Shown here in pieces: positions 54,734 through 64,000 of a stretch of 64,000 nucleotides of DNA (position 1 is its first letter; each line of letters starts with the position of its first letter). The stretch is from Stachybotrys elegans (taxonomy: Eukaryota > Ascomycota > Sordariomycetes > Hypocreales > Stachybotryaceae): NCBI GenBank assembly GCA_020746835.1, contig JAGPNK010000004.1, positions 1,550,001 through 1,614,000 of the forward strand. The letters run 5' to 3'. A model generated the notes under the pieces. That model saw nothing but the letters and a program-made list of their open reading frames with translations. It did not search any database and was not told the origin of the DNA. Position numbers and translations under genes: made by a program.

Positions 54734-56946
54734 TCTTTAGTGCAATCCGTCGTGTTGCTGGTATGTGGTGTTTTGTTTCTCGGCAGTGTCAGTGTCGCTC
54801 GGGTTGGTTCATGATAACAGAGGCCAGCAGCGGAAGAAGAAGAAGACGACGTAGAGGCCGCTCGCTATGACAGCCAGCAGAAGAAGAGATGGTAGGATTG
54901 ATGATCAGAGAAAGCGAGAAGAGGCAGGGTCGGGTCGTCGTGGTCGTCGTCTCTCGAGGGTAGCTGTCGTCTGCCTGCAGATCAAGATGAGGCTCTGAGA
55001 CATAACAAAATGACGGAACAATGTAAACAAAAATTCGTCAATGTCGTCCAAGGCTCTGCTCTCCCTTGCACCGGTTCATTAAAAACAAATAATTAAAAGT
55101 GCCCAGCCGGGGGAGAGAAGAAGAAACAAAATTAGATCCGACAGAAGAAGGGAATACGTGGTGCGCAGCACGCTCGCGGTGGTTAAGTGAGAGACGATGA
55201 AAAAGATGGTGAGGAGAGAAGAGGAAGGAGCATGGATGGGGGAACGGAAAAAAAAAGAGTACCAGTTTCGAAAGCTACCATCCAAACCCATGGATGGATG
55301 GTACCTTGTTCCAATCATAACTATAACTGAATGAGCCTCACAACAAACTCGAGTTAAATGCACGGTCGTGGAGCCAGGGAAAGCCCCCCCCCCCCCCTCA
55401 GAAAAAACTATAGACACGATACGGATACCCGCCGCGATGAGGCAGCAGATACAGCCTCAGCCGAAGAACAAGGCAGGCCGGACGGACGCCAGCAAAAAGA
55501 CGAACTCCCGCGTGCTGATGTTGAGGAGACGAGGGGGGGCCGCACCCCTTCGGCTGCCGGTGATGAAACCATCGACGAGTGTGAATCTGTATGGAGTATG
55601 TCGCAGACCCCCGTTGGTAGCCAAAAAGCAAATATGGGCGACCCCCAGTTTACTCTATTCCATCCCACTCTTCCCCACCAGCCGAGGGCCAGCCTTTTTC
55701 ACTTCTCTCTTCCTACCTGTACCTTTCGATTTTGCAAGCGGCCATTGCGCTCGGTTCGCGTCTTTGTAGAAAAGGCGAAACCATCAACAGAGGGCACTGG
55801 GCCTTCATTTCCTTGCTTTCGGCAGATAAACAGGCAGCCGCGCGCTTCCTCAAACGCCCCCGTCTGTCTTCCCATTCCCATATTGTCAAGTCAGCCAACC
55901 GGCTCGTTCCCTCATGAGCTCGGCTCTCTCGCCACCAAAGAAAAAGAAAAATAATAAGATAAAACAAGCACGTGCTTCGCCAGAGTTCCGATGAAGCTGC
56001 AGTGCTGAAGTCTACACGTGCATGTCACTCCATGTCATGCAGAAAAGTGAAGCATCCCTCCATTCGCATGGCAAACACGGCCCGGTGGCTTGCAGGATGC
56101 CACGAGTCAGAATTCAGGAACGAACCAGATACTGACATCTCGGCTCGGGTATGTCCTCCAATACCCATAAATAAGCGATCGAACAGAAAACAAGTGGCAA
56201 TGACCACCGGGCGGCCCTCTTCACCGGCACCTTGATCTCCTTCTGCATGGCATGACAAAACAAAGCCCGGCCCCCATCATGAAACATCGCAAAATGGAAA
56301 TGCGCCCAGCAGACAGTGACATTCCACTAGGTAAAATAGTTCAGGAGAGGACAAGACGAAAGGGAGTAGAAGACGGAAGGAAGAAAAAAGAGGCTCTCCC
56401 GCCTGTGGCGTGATGCTTTGGCGCGCCGCCCGTTGCACCATGAAAACGTCGCGGCGTCGCACCGTTCTGTGTAACGGCACGACATGTAGTGACAATGGCA
56501 CCACAAGGGAACACCACGGAAGAAAACCATGGCATGGCACGCGCCACCTCAGCCGTTCCGAAACGGTGTGCGACACGACACAACCAGCGCACATGGCATC
56601 ACAACCTAACCCCATCTCACTCACATGCTCATCAAGAGAAAGTATGGTAGAGCACTCAACGCGCGTGGTATTCAAGTGTAGTCAAGAAAAAGTAGACATT
56701 ATGTACAGAGAAGTAAGGGATATTCTAGTATCCATTTCCAGCACCGATGCTGCACAGGATTCTTCAAAAAGGCCTTCCTCCTAAAAACGCTGGAAGGCCG
56801 TGACCGAACCCTGGTCGTCAAGAACGTATTCTGATGGAAGAATCAAATGGCCAAAACAGTCAAAGCCCCAAGCAGTTCATGAGCATGGAACCGCGCACCA
56901 AACACCGTTTGTAAAAGCAAAGTCCTTCTTTCTCCCGCGTCTTGCT
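54734..56946. other. Gene-free spacer
   Basis: About 2.2 kb between the DUF3433 start and the 3' end of the Asp f 4-like gene. It is rich in GAAGAA-type purine runs near 54830-54920, likely the 5' leader of the DUF3433 gene read in the opposite sense, and has a C14 run. Open frames here lack recognisable content. Confidence 0.5.
55384..55397. repeat. C14 homopolymer
   Basis: Fourteen C residues in a row in non-coding DNA. Its exact length should be treated with caution, as such runs are prone to sequencing error. Confidence 0.8.
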
Positions 56947-57873
56947 TTAACCCTTGTAACCGATGGCGACCTCGACACGGGCCTTACCAGGAGTAATGTT
57001 GAGGCCAAGGCCGTCGAGGGCCTCCATGCCCTTGAGGAAGGCGTTGATACCCTCACCGCCGGGGAAGATGGTGGAGCAGGTATCGTGGCCGCAGACGTTC
57101 ATGCCGGGGATATCAAGGCCGAGGGCCGAGGAGACAAGGCAGGAGGCGTCGGCGCCGGACCATCCGCCGTTGGACTCGTTACCAAAGTCGAACTCGTACC
57201 AGGTGGAGGCGAACTGGCCAAGCTTGGTCAAGGGAACGGCACCATTGGAGCCGCAGGCGCAGCCACCCTGAGTGTTCTCATCAGCAGCAAGAACACGCTT
57301 GCCGCCAACGGGGAGGTCAAAGTTCAGAGCCTGGTTGCCATTGAAGAAGCCGTCGATGAGGCCCTTGGGTCCGATCTTGAGGAAGCATGCGCAGGTCTGA
57401 TCGTCATCGCCATCGTTGGTGAAGGTGGTGGTGTACTTGTACTGGTCGGCGACGCCCTCGTCAACCATCATCAGGTTGCAGCCGTACTTGCCGGGGGCAC
57501 CGAGGTTGCCGGCGTAGGCAATCTCTTCGAGGGTAGCGCGCTTGTAGTTGCCGCCGCAGAAGGGCTTGTACTCGCCGGAGCCGGAGCTGGGGCTGGAGCT
57601 GGGCGCGGGAGCCTTGGGTGCTTCCGGAGCCTTGGAGGGTGCCGGGGCTGGGGCCGGGGGCTTGGAGGGAACGGCCGCGACCGCAATAGGAGCCTCGCTC
57701 GTGGTGGGAGCGGGGGGAGGAGGAGGGGGAGCGGACGAGGTCGTGGGCAGAGGAATAGGCTTGTTGGCGATGACGAAGTTGGCGCGCTTGTTGTGCATGT
57801 GAGCATGACCGCTAGGGTGAGCAGACGCGCCCATGGCGGCGGCCATCAGAAGAGCAGCAGAGGAGAACTTCAT
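56947..57873 (-). CDS. Secreted Asp f 4-like protein
   Basis: Single exon, 308 residues, ATG at 57873. A signal peptide is clear at residues 1-18, with a likely cut after GASA. A Pro/Ala/Ser-rich linker spans about 40-102 (SSAPPPPPPAP and SKAPEAPKAPAPSS), a probable O-glycosylated spacer. The folded domain at about 104-308 carries Cys pairs and the motifs FCGGNYKRATLEEIAYAGN, KYGCNLM, YKYTTTFTN, CACFLKIGPKGLIDGFF and STWYEFDFGN. This matches the Asp f 4-like family of fungal cell-wall or secreted proteins, named after an Aspergillus allergen. Molecular role is unknown. The 3' end GKARVEVAIGYKG is typical of a terminal strand. Strong codon bias suggests high expression. Confidence 0.85.
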   Translation of the reverse strand: MKFSSAALLMAAAMGASAHPSGHAHMHNKRANFVIANKPIPLPTTSSAPPPPPPAPTTSEAPIAVAAVPSKPPAPAPAPSKAPEAPKAPAPSSSPSSGSGEYKPFCGGNYKRATLEEIAYAGNLGAPGKYGCNLMMVDEGVADQYKYTTTFTNDGDDDQTCACFLKIGPKGLIDGFFNGNQALNFDLPVGGKRVLAADENTQGGCACGSNGAVPLTKLGQFASTWYEFDFGNESNGGWSGADASCLVSSALGLDIPGMNVCGHDTCSTIFPGGEGINAFLKGMEALDGLGLNITPGKARVEVAIGYKG

Positions 57874-60811
57874 CTTGACGAAGTGTAAAGTGGCTCGATT
57901 TTCCTTTTTGATGTTTTCTGTCGTTGCCCCTTTTCGCGAGAGTGGGTTTTTGCAAGTCTATATTTTTCCTCCGGAAGAGAATGAAAGGCGTCTCTGGGTA
58001 AAGGAGTGTGTGGTAGCTTGCGCCGTGCAACGGGAAGTGCTGTTCAAGAGAGTGTGGGATCAACGCTTCGAATGAAGAGCGATGATGTAAAAGAAGACAA
58101 AAGTGAACGACACTCTGTTCAGAGAAGGGTAAGGAGGGAGGACAAGACAATGTGAGCAGCGGATGGGGGTGAGAGGAGGGTTATTAAAGAGGGCTGGCAG
58201 GGGGGAGGTAGGGGGCGCGCGGCGAGTGAGAGCGACTACAGCAGAGTCACCCACACGCATGAGCGCGAGCGAGGACCTGGCAAAAGCCAAGTCTCGACCT
58301 TGTTTGTCGTCCTCCACTTGTTTCCACCCGCCGGGCCATGGTTTATGGGACCCGATGGGGCCCTCGACGGCGGGTATGCCAGGAACCTGAGACGTGCTAT
58401 TGGCCAGGTGTGCGTCTGTGAGCCTGAGTGTGGGTGGGCGAGGCCACCGCGTCCCCTGACTGGATCGTCCACGTCAACCCCCGTCGGTTGGTCAGGGACC
58501 TGGGTGCTGTCTGATTGATGATTGATGCGACATGGGGCTCGGCTGGGCTCTGGTTGCGTGTGTGTTGCGTGGCCCTCGTACACCGTGTCCGCCTCCGCCA
58601 GCTGGTCAATGAGTAACTGCGTGTCCACCGCATCTCTTGATCAGCCCGGACCACACACTGTTAGCGCTGTGTTTGTGCGCTTTTGTGCCCTAACAGTCGA
58701 CAGACGCTCACGCAATCAGCCCAACTGCCAGGTAGTGGAGGTTGAGCGGCCCATCAACCATCGGGGAAACCAGCTCCACCGAAGGCAAGTTCTTGTTGTT
58801 GTTTTTTCTTCCTGAAACCTGCATCGCGAGGTGGCGAGGTGAAGAATGGCCGAGCCGGTGGTTACGGAAAACTTCTCATTGGAAGAAGACATGGAGAGAG
58901 GAGCGAATTATCTTGGCCCATGGGCGGGTCACTCGGCGTGATCCAGAAGCCTGCCTTCTTCTTCTCGTGCAGTTCCGCCATCTCTCTGGCTCACTGCCTT
59001 CTAGAGTGCTGCTAAGTTTAAGTCGGCCGATAGTAAAATGGCCGCCGAGGGAACGCGGCGCCATCGTGGCGCGTAAGGGATCCCTTGGACAGGCCATCGC
59101 ATCCCACCGAAATATGGCTTTGGCTGCCCATTTTTAGAGCAGGCATTGCAGTGATATTCATGCCTGCCCGTTCGCCATCACCGGCCACAGGCAAGGAGAG
59201 CGATCGTCGTGGACCAGAGTCTGGAGAAGAGTGCACATCGATCAAGGCTTGCAGGGCCAGCCGCAGTTCGTTGGTTACTTGAATTTTGGGTTGAGCGGCA
59301 GGACATTGAGGAAATGAGTCGCGCAGGGATAGTGCTGGCCCCCCTTTCCCTTCCCGATGCTGCAGCCCCTCTTTTCCCCTGCTGCTCGGCCAATTACAAG
59401 CCTGCCGTGCCTGGCAACCACTAAACGGTAGATTGGCCAATTAACAGCCCGGTGACCTGCCCGTTTCTGTCACCTGCCCCTTCACCTGAGGCTTCCAAGG
59501 CCCCAAGGAGCCCCCAAGATGGCCTCCATTTTAGATTTGCGCTTGGCTTGAGATTGGATTTCGATTTTGCCGCCGTCCTTCCATTCACTCGCCCGTTCAC
59601 ACAGGCCCGGTAAATGAAGCAATTTGCATTCCCGAAATACAGACACCCCAAGTGCCGTGGCATGGGCTGGGCGTTGGCTGGGCGCTGGCTGGGCGTGGCC
59701 TTCAAGTTCTAGGTCATCTTCCCGCATTCCTTTTCTCCCGTGTTGCCCATCCTTGCATCCAGCCTGCATCAATTGAACTACCAGTAGGTCCATAGTATTA
59801 CACGGCTAGCCGTCATGTTTTCTAATATTCACCATAGCCTCAAACATGCAGTTCGTGGCCCGATAGTGAGGACAATTCGTAGCCCCTTGCAGGAATCCAT
59901 GTTTCATGCCCTGCCTCTTTGTATTCGTACCCGTCTAGCCGTCTGTCCACCCGTTCGTTTTCTTGCTCTTCCCAGGGATGGAGAATGCGACTCGTATTGC
60001 TGATCATCCCTAGATTAGTACTATAGGCTACCCTATGCATTTTAGCATCATCGATGCAGTGGCTGAGCTTCCAAGTCAACTCCCAAACCCTGATATTTCA
60101 CCTTCCCTTCACCTTCGGTCACTGAGTATTGCCATGGTTTCTTGCTTGTTTGTTTACCCCAGTGTTATGTGTCCCGTGCTCCCCTCAGCCAGTTCTCGGG
60201 ACTCGGCTTCAAGCGCAATGCGCCGCCTACTGTTGGTTTGCTGTGCCCTCCCTATTCTCACCTACGCCAGTTACTGCGCCGTCGTCTCCGCCATCCTCCG
60301 CAGCATAAACATACGCGTCACTCAGCGCTCATCGCAATTAGCATGTCAGTTCTGCATCATGCCAACAACTGAACTCTGCTTTCCTATGTTATCGCAGCCA
60401 TTGAAGTGACCAACTCTTGCTCCGTAAATGTACAGCACTGGGTAGTATTGCAGCCAGGGCGATGTTTCCACTCAAATGGCCTAAAAATACGTGGTCCAAG
60501 GCTGTCACTTTTAGTCGCAGTTCCTTGCGTAGAAGTGTTCATTCGGCATATCGTATCCGTAGTCATATCCCAAACAATGCGATGGTCCATATGCGCATGT
60601 CTAAACTTGAGACTGGTGTAAGTTTTCAGAAATGGCTCTTCACACATGTTCGAAGCCCGATGCGAGACATCGTGTAGTAAAAATATAGTGACAACCTTCT
60701 TTACCATCGAGTTGCTAAAAGCTTTGCACGATGATCATCAGTATGGTGCAACTACTTGGCCTTTGGAACGAAATATATTCTACATTAGTTACATCCTATA
60801 AATAATAATAA
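57874..60811. other. Gene-free spacer
   Basis: About 2.9 kb upstream of the Asp f 4-like gene. A CT-rich (sense) leader lies at about 57880-57960. Beyond it, short open frames on both strands are without family resemblance. A short GCTGGGCG tandem is present near 59670-59695. No RNA gene was recognised. Confidence 0.5.
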
Positions 60812-61413
60812 TTAACCACCATATATGAGATTGATAAGACGAGCACTGGAATCTTGCATCTGACGTTCTGCTGTCATCATTTCTTCGATGGCCATGGTGG
60901 TGTAGGGTAGCTGGATATATTGCACTCGCATTGACCGGTGTTTCAGAACTGTCTCCCCACCATGGTCCGCCCACTCCACTGCACGCTCCAGCTGATACCT
61001 TTGGGTCCTACCATACTCCGAAGTCTCTGTATACGCGTCTATTAGATTCCAGGGCATCAGAGATATGTTTCGGCCACGCCTCTCTGGACACGCGAATCTG
61101 AGAAACGCCACGAACCGGCCGTTATAGCTGGGAGATTGTGTGCTCTCATCGTCATCTCTGCGCCATCCAGCTTCCACCCGAGCATCATAGCTGTTCCTTG
61201 TGGAAGCCAAGCCTGACTTCTCAATCGACCTCAGATACTGACCATCACACTTAGACAGTCAATTTTTGCGGCAGACGACCCCAAAAGGACCAGCGCCTGG
61301 CGACTGTAGCCTTCCAAACAACATTCCTCAACCCATCTACCGTACTCCGCGGCATCGGAGATGTGGAAGATGACTGCGAGGCCAGATCTTCTGTGCCTTC
61401 CCGCCCCAGTTCT
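60812..61413 (-). CDS. Probable gene fragment, exons unresolved, unknown family
   Basis: Two minus-strand stretches look coding. The first, 61413-61254, follows a CTTCAG acceptor and includes HISDAAEYGRWVEECC. The second, about 61210-60812, includes FVAFLRFACPERRGRN and SEYGRTQRYQLERAVEWADH and ends with LINLIYGG. Upstream of the second there is an in-frame TGA before any ATG, so it must be joined to an earlier exon or be broken. A join from a GTGTGA donor at about 61258 to a GAAG acceptor at about 61170 would keep frame (80-bp intron), but the sites are weak. I do not recognise the protein. It may be a decayed gene, or one whose 5' exons are among the stretches at 61.6-62.3 kb. Confidence 0.35.
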
Positions 61414-63087
61414 CTGAAGTCGGCAAAAACATGACTGCTAAGACAGACGCAGAAGCACTGACGACATCTAACTCTCAACCAAACCGAGCATTGGCCCGGA
61501 AACCATACGTACGGGTAAGAGTCGCGCGTGTGGCTGGCAGGGTACAGAGCAAGGCAAAGCAAAGACCATTCAAATGCAATGGGATGGGAGACAGCTTAGA
61601 CCTTCCTGCCAAGGTGCTGCCAAAATGGCACTGCATCCAGAGAGAGCAAATGGAAAAATTTCGACGCCAGCTCCAAGTTGTTGACAAGCTGAAACTGGGA
61701 AGAGAGAACAGAGGCTTGTTGTCATCGGTCCACCAAGGATTAGAGACGCACTGGAGTAGACGGGTTAGCGATTTCTCAGGTCATTTATGATTTGGAGTGC
61801 CATGCTAGCAATCACATATCGCTGAACGAGAAGATCACAAATTTCGCATATCCAGTCGGTAGCTGGTCATTAGAAGCCTTCGATGTTTTCCGCAACGCCA
61901 ATAAGACTGTATCGGCAACTGAAAGCTCCATACCCACCATGAAGAGATAAAGACCAGCCCTACAAAGATGTAAGAACCCCCCGGAGGTATGAAGGGGTGG
62001 GAGTTGCTCCCAGGCTGCTCGCAATTAAGAGTCGGGGTGCTTGGATGTAGCTATGCGTCTGACTCTATTCTCAGCCACCATGCAGCCAACAACTGGGGTA
62101 TTGAGAAGACGAAGATGCCTCTGGTAAATACTGGCCAAAGTCACCGACTTTTATGGTAGCTTCTATGCGTTGAGGCGTTCTGTTCATTGGGACACCTACC
62201 AAAACCACTTGAGGTGCGACGCAGATGCAGACAGGCGATATCATCGTGAAGCTTTCGTTTGTACTTGGTAATATCTTCAGCCGTTTACTGCTGATGCCTA
62301 CCTGGTTCTGGATCGGGTGGTTGGTCAAGTGCCGTCGTTTAGATATCAGTTGGATGAGAAACCTTGTCCGTCACATGCCAAGAGAGCGGGAGTGCTTTGT
62401 TGCTTTGTGGAACTGGGAGCTGTGACTCTTGAATGAATCCAATCTCGTGAATATCTGGCATACACCATTTCTAAGCCCAAGTTTGTGATGCAATGTAAGA
62501 GACTACAAAATATTTTTATTCATGGGCTGCTTCTACACCGTTGCAATGGTCATGGCTTGGTGGTGATGATGAATTGGATCGGTCTACTTTGGTGTGCCGT
62601 ATCAGGCCCAAGCTCCATCGATCATCCATCCTCCACTGAAGATGTTGGAACCCACTGAATGCCCACTGTTTCCGAGGCCGCCAGTCGCCAATGGCTTCAT
62701 CCATCGGCCTGCCACGACGTCATCATCCATGCTTGCGCTTCTTTACAAGCTTTTTGGAGACTCTCCCCCACTCTCCTGCCGCAGCGCCAGGACCAAGCAG
62801 GATTCTGGCAACATCTCGATGTGTGCCACACCAACGTGATGCTGGGTGGCTCGTTGGTTGGCACCGGTCCGGACGTCCTTGTTTCTACCTAGTCCTCGCG
62901 ATCCCTCTCAGCTGCTAACTTAGTAGCCCGGTCGCTGTCTCTCTTCCCCTTCCCCTCCTCTCCTCACTTTAATCTCGGCCGTCTCCCCCTTCTTCCTACG
63001 ACGTACGATAGCGGCACGCGACGATTTATTTTGTCGCGACTTCGAGAGCAGCCACCCACCGACCTCTATCCCTCCGCTTCGCTCGCC
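61414..63087. other. Spacer with uncertain minus-strand coding character
   Basis: Two overlapping minus-strand frames near 61610-62000 both read like protein (for example CDLLVQRYVIASMALQII in one and ASLILGGPMTTSLCSLF in the other), so neither can be chosen by eye. From 62330 to 63087 nothing is seen except a pyrimidine-rich leader (about 62935-63000) before the YVC1-like gene. Confidence 0.35.
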
Positions 63088-64000
63088 ATGCCTCGACCCG
63101 CAGACACAAGCAGCTGGCGAGCCATCGGCCGTCTCCTAGGCTTTGATAGGCACCCCAACGAGGGCCACAATGGCGACGTCAGCTCCTCCCGACGCCGCCA
63201 GCGCCTGAGAGAAGAGGAGCGCAGCCGTACGTTCGACTTCTTGTTCTCTCACCTTTTGCCTGTTGCCAATCGCTGACCCAACTTCCCAGTTCTGCCGCAC
63301 CACAGCAATCGCCATATCCAGTCTGCCATCCCCGCCGCCGAAGTCACAAAAATCTGTCTGCGACTGCGCCACCTGATCCAGGAATGCGTCCCTTGCGAGC
63401 TTGACGAGTCGCGCATCACCACTCCTCACAGTCGCGTTATCACGACCCAGGTCATCAAGGCGGCCAGGGAAGCTGGGGGCAACGAAAACAGAGGATGCGT
63501 GGTATGTTCTGCTGGGCCGAGGATGCCTCCGACGACTTTGCTCACATTCCCAGGTCTACTGCCTGCTCGTCAACAAGCGCTGGTTCACCCACGAGGCGTC
63601 GGTCGAGTTGTGGGATTCCGACCTCCACAAGCTTCGCGCTGTCGCTTGCGGTGTCATTGCCAAAGCCATGTGCGTTACCTTGCCTTCCGGTTCCTGCTAT
63701 TTCCAATGACCACTATACTGACATGTTGAAGCATCGAGGGTGAAGAGGATAAACAATATCTGACGCACTCCGTCCTGTTGCGCCGCTACGCACATCTTGT
63801 TGGCGGAGAGCAGACCCTCCCCGTCAATGTTATAGAAAAGGCCGTAGACCTGCACGTTATCCCCGTCATCGGGTCGTCGGGCTACCAGAAATGCATCAAC
63901 CACCTGTGGCGCGGCTGGCTTGTCCAGGATGAGAATGATCCCTCAGTCTTTGTCGAGTACCACGACAAGGACAACACCAACTTCATCACACACATGGACC
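63088..64000 (+). CDS. YVC1: YVC1-like vacuolar TRP calcium channel, 5' part
   Basis: Partial at the right edge. Exons: 63088-63226, 63290-63501, 63554-63669 and 63732 onward; introns of 63, 52 and 62 bp all keep frame. The visible 245 or so residues are the cytosolic N-terminal domain of fungal TRPY1/Yvc1 channels. Blocks in order are IPAAEVTKICLRLRHLIQE, PHSRVITTQVIKAAREAGG, VYCLLVNKRWFTHEA, LWDSDLHKLRAVACGVIAK, VIEKAVDLHVIPVIGSSGYQKCI and LWRGWLVQDENDPS. The membrane spans and pore lie beyond the window. These channels release Ca2+ from the vacuole upon stretch or Ca2+ signals. The gene name follows yeast; the assignment is from remembered family features. Confidence 0.85.

Noticed and set aside
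56800..57888. A 362-residue plus-strand frame over the Asp f 4-like gene
   Set aside because: Antisense of a biased secreted-protein gene; the Gly/Ala/Val-rich product reflects the Pro-rich linker read backwards.

Overview
The window looks like a nuclear chromosome segment of a filamentous ascomycete, most likely a Sordariomycete. The evidence is: short GT-AG introns (about 46-100 bp) with CTAAC-type branch sites; a dispersed 5S rRNA gene; elongation factor 3; a TRP-type vacuolar channel of the YVC1 kind; a DUF3433 membrane protein; a DUF7730 protein; and an Asp f 4-like secreted protein. The class is inferred from gene types and sequence style, not from a database search. All gene models were joined by hand from splice signals and reading frame.

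Layout. 0-2.5 kb: a degenerate 5S copy, an intact-looking 5S rRNA gene, and a short-chain dehydrogenase-like gene. 2.7-5.1 kb: ASA1 (WD40) and an unrecognised conserved-looking gene on the other strand. 6.4-9.4 kb: a DUF7730 gene divergent from pantothenate synthetase. 9.5-13.6 kb: a PlsB-type acyltransferase divergent from the RNase P/MRP subunit POP4. 14.5-16.4 kb: ADE2. 18.1-26.3 kb: a large GYF-domain protein convergent with a TPR protein of the Emw1/TTC27 type. 30-31.7 kb: an amino acid permease. 33.6-34.7 kb: an MDR-family oxidoreductase. 35.4-38.8 kb: elongation factor 3. 41.1-45.1 kb: a six-exon gene for a 1226-residue protein with an HExxH motif and no family I recognise. 47.3-50.0 kb: argininosuccinate synthase, very intron-rich, with a 5-nt exon and a foldback/MITE-like element in one intron. 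50.9-54.7 kb: a 1274-residue DUF3433 protein. 56.9-57.9 kb: the Asp f 4-like gene. 60.8-62.3 kb: an unresolved stretch with coding character. 63.1 kb to the end: the 5' part of a YVC1-like channel gene, cut by the window edge.

Most genes are housekeeping: purine, arginine and pantothenate synthesis, glycerolipid acylation, translation, and tRNA/rRNA processing. They do not form a cluster or shared pathway. Gene-poor spacers lie at 26.3-30.0, 38.8-41.1, 45.1-47.3, 54.7-56.9 and 57.9-60.8 kb.

The observations I rate highest are the HExxH protein, the ARG1 microexon with its element-bearing intron, and the transition-only differences seen between the element's arms. I found no CRISPR array, tRNA, obvious biosynthetic cluster or autonomous transposon.
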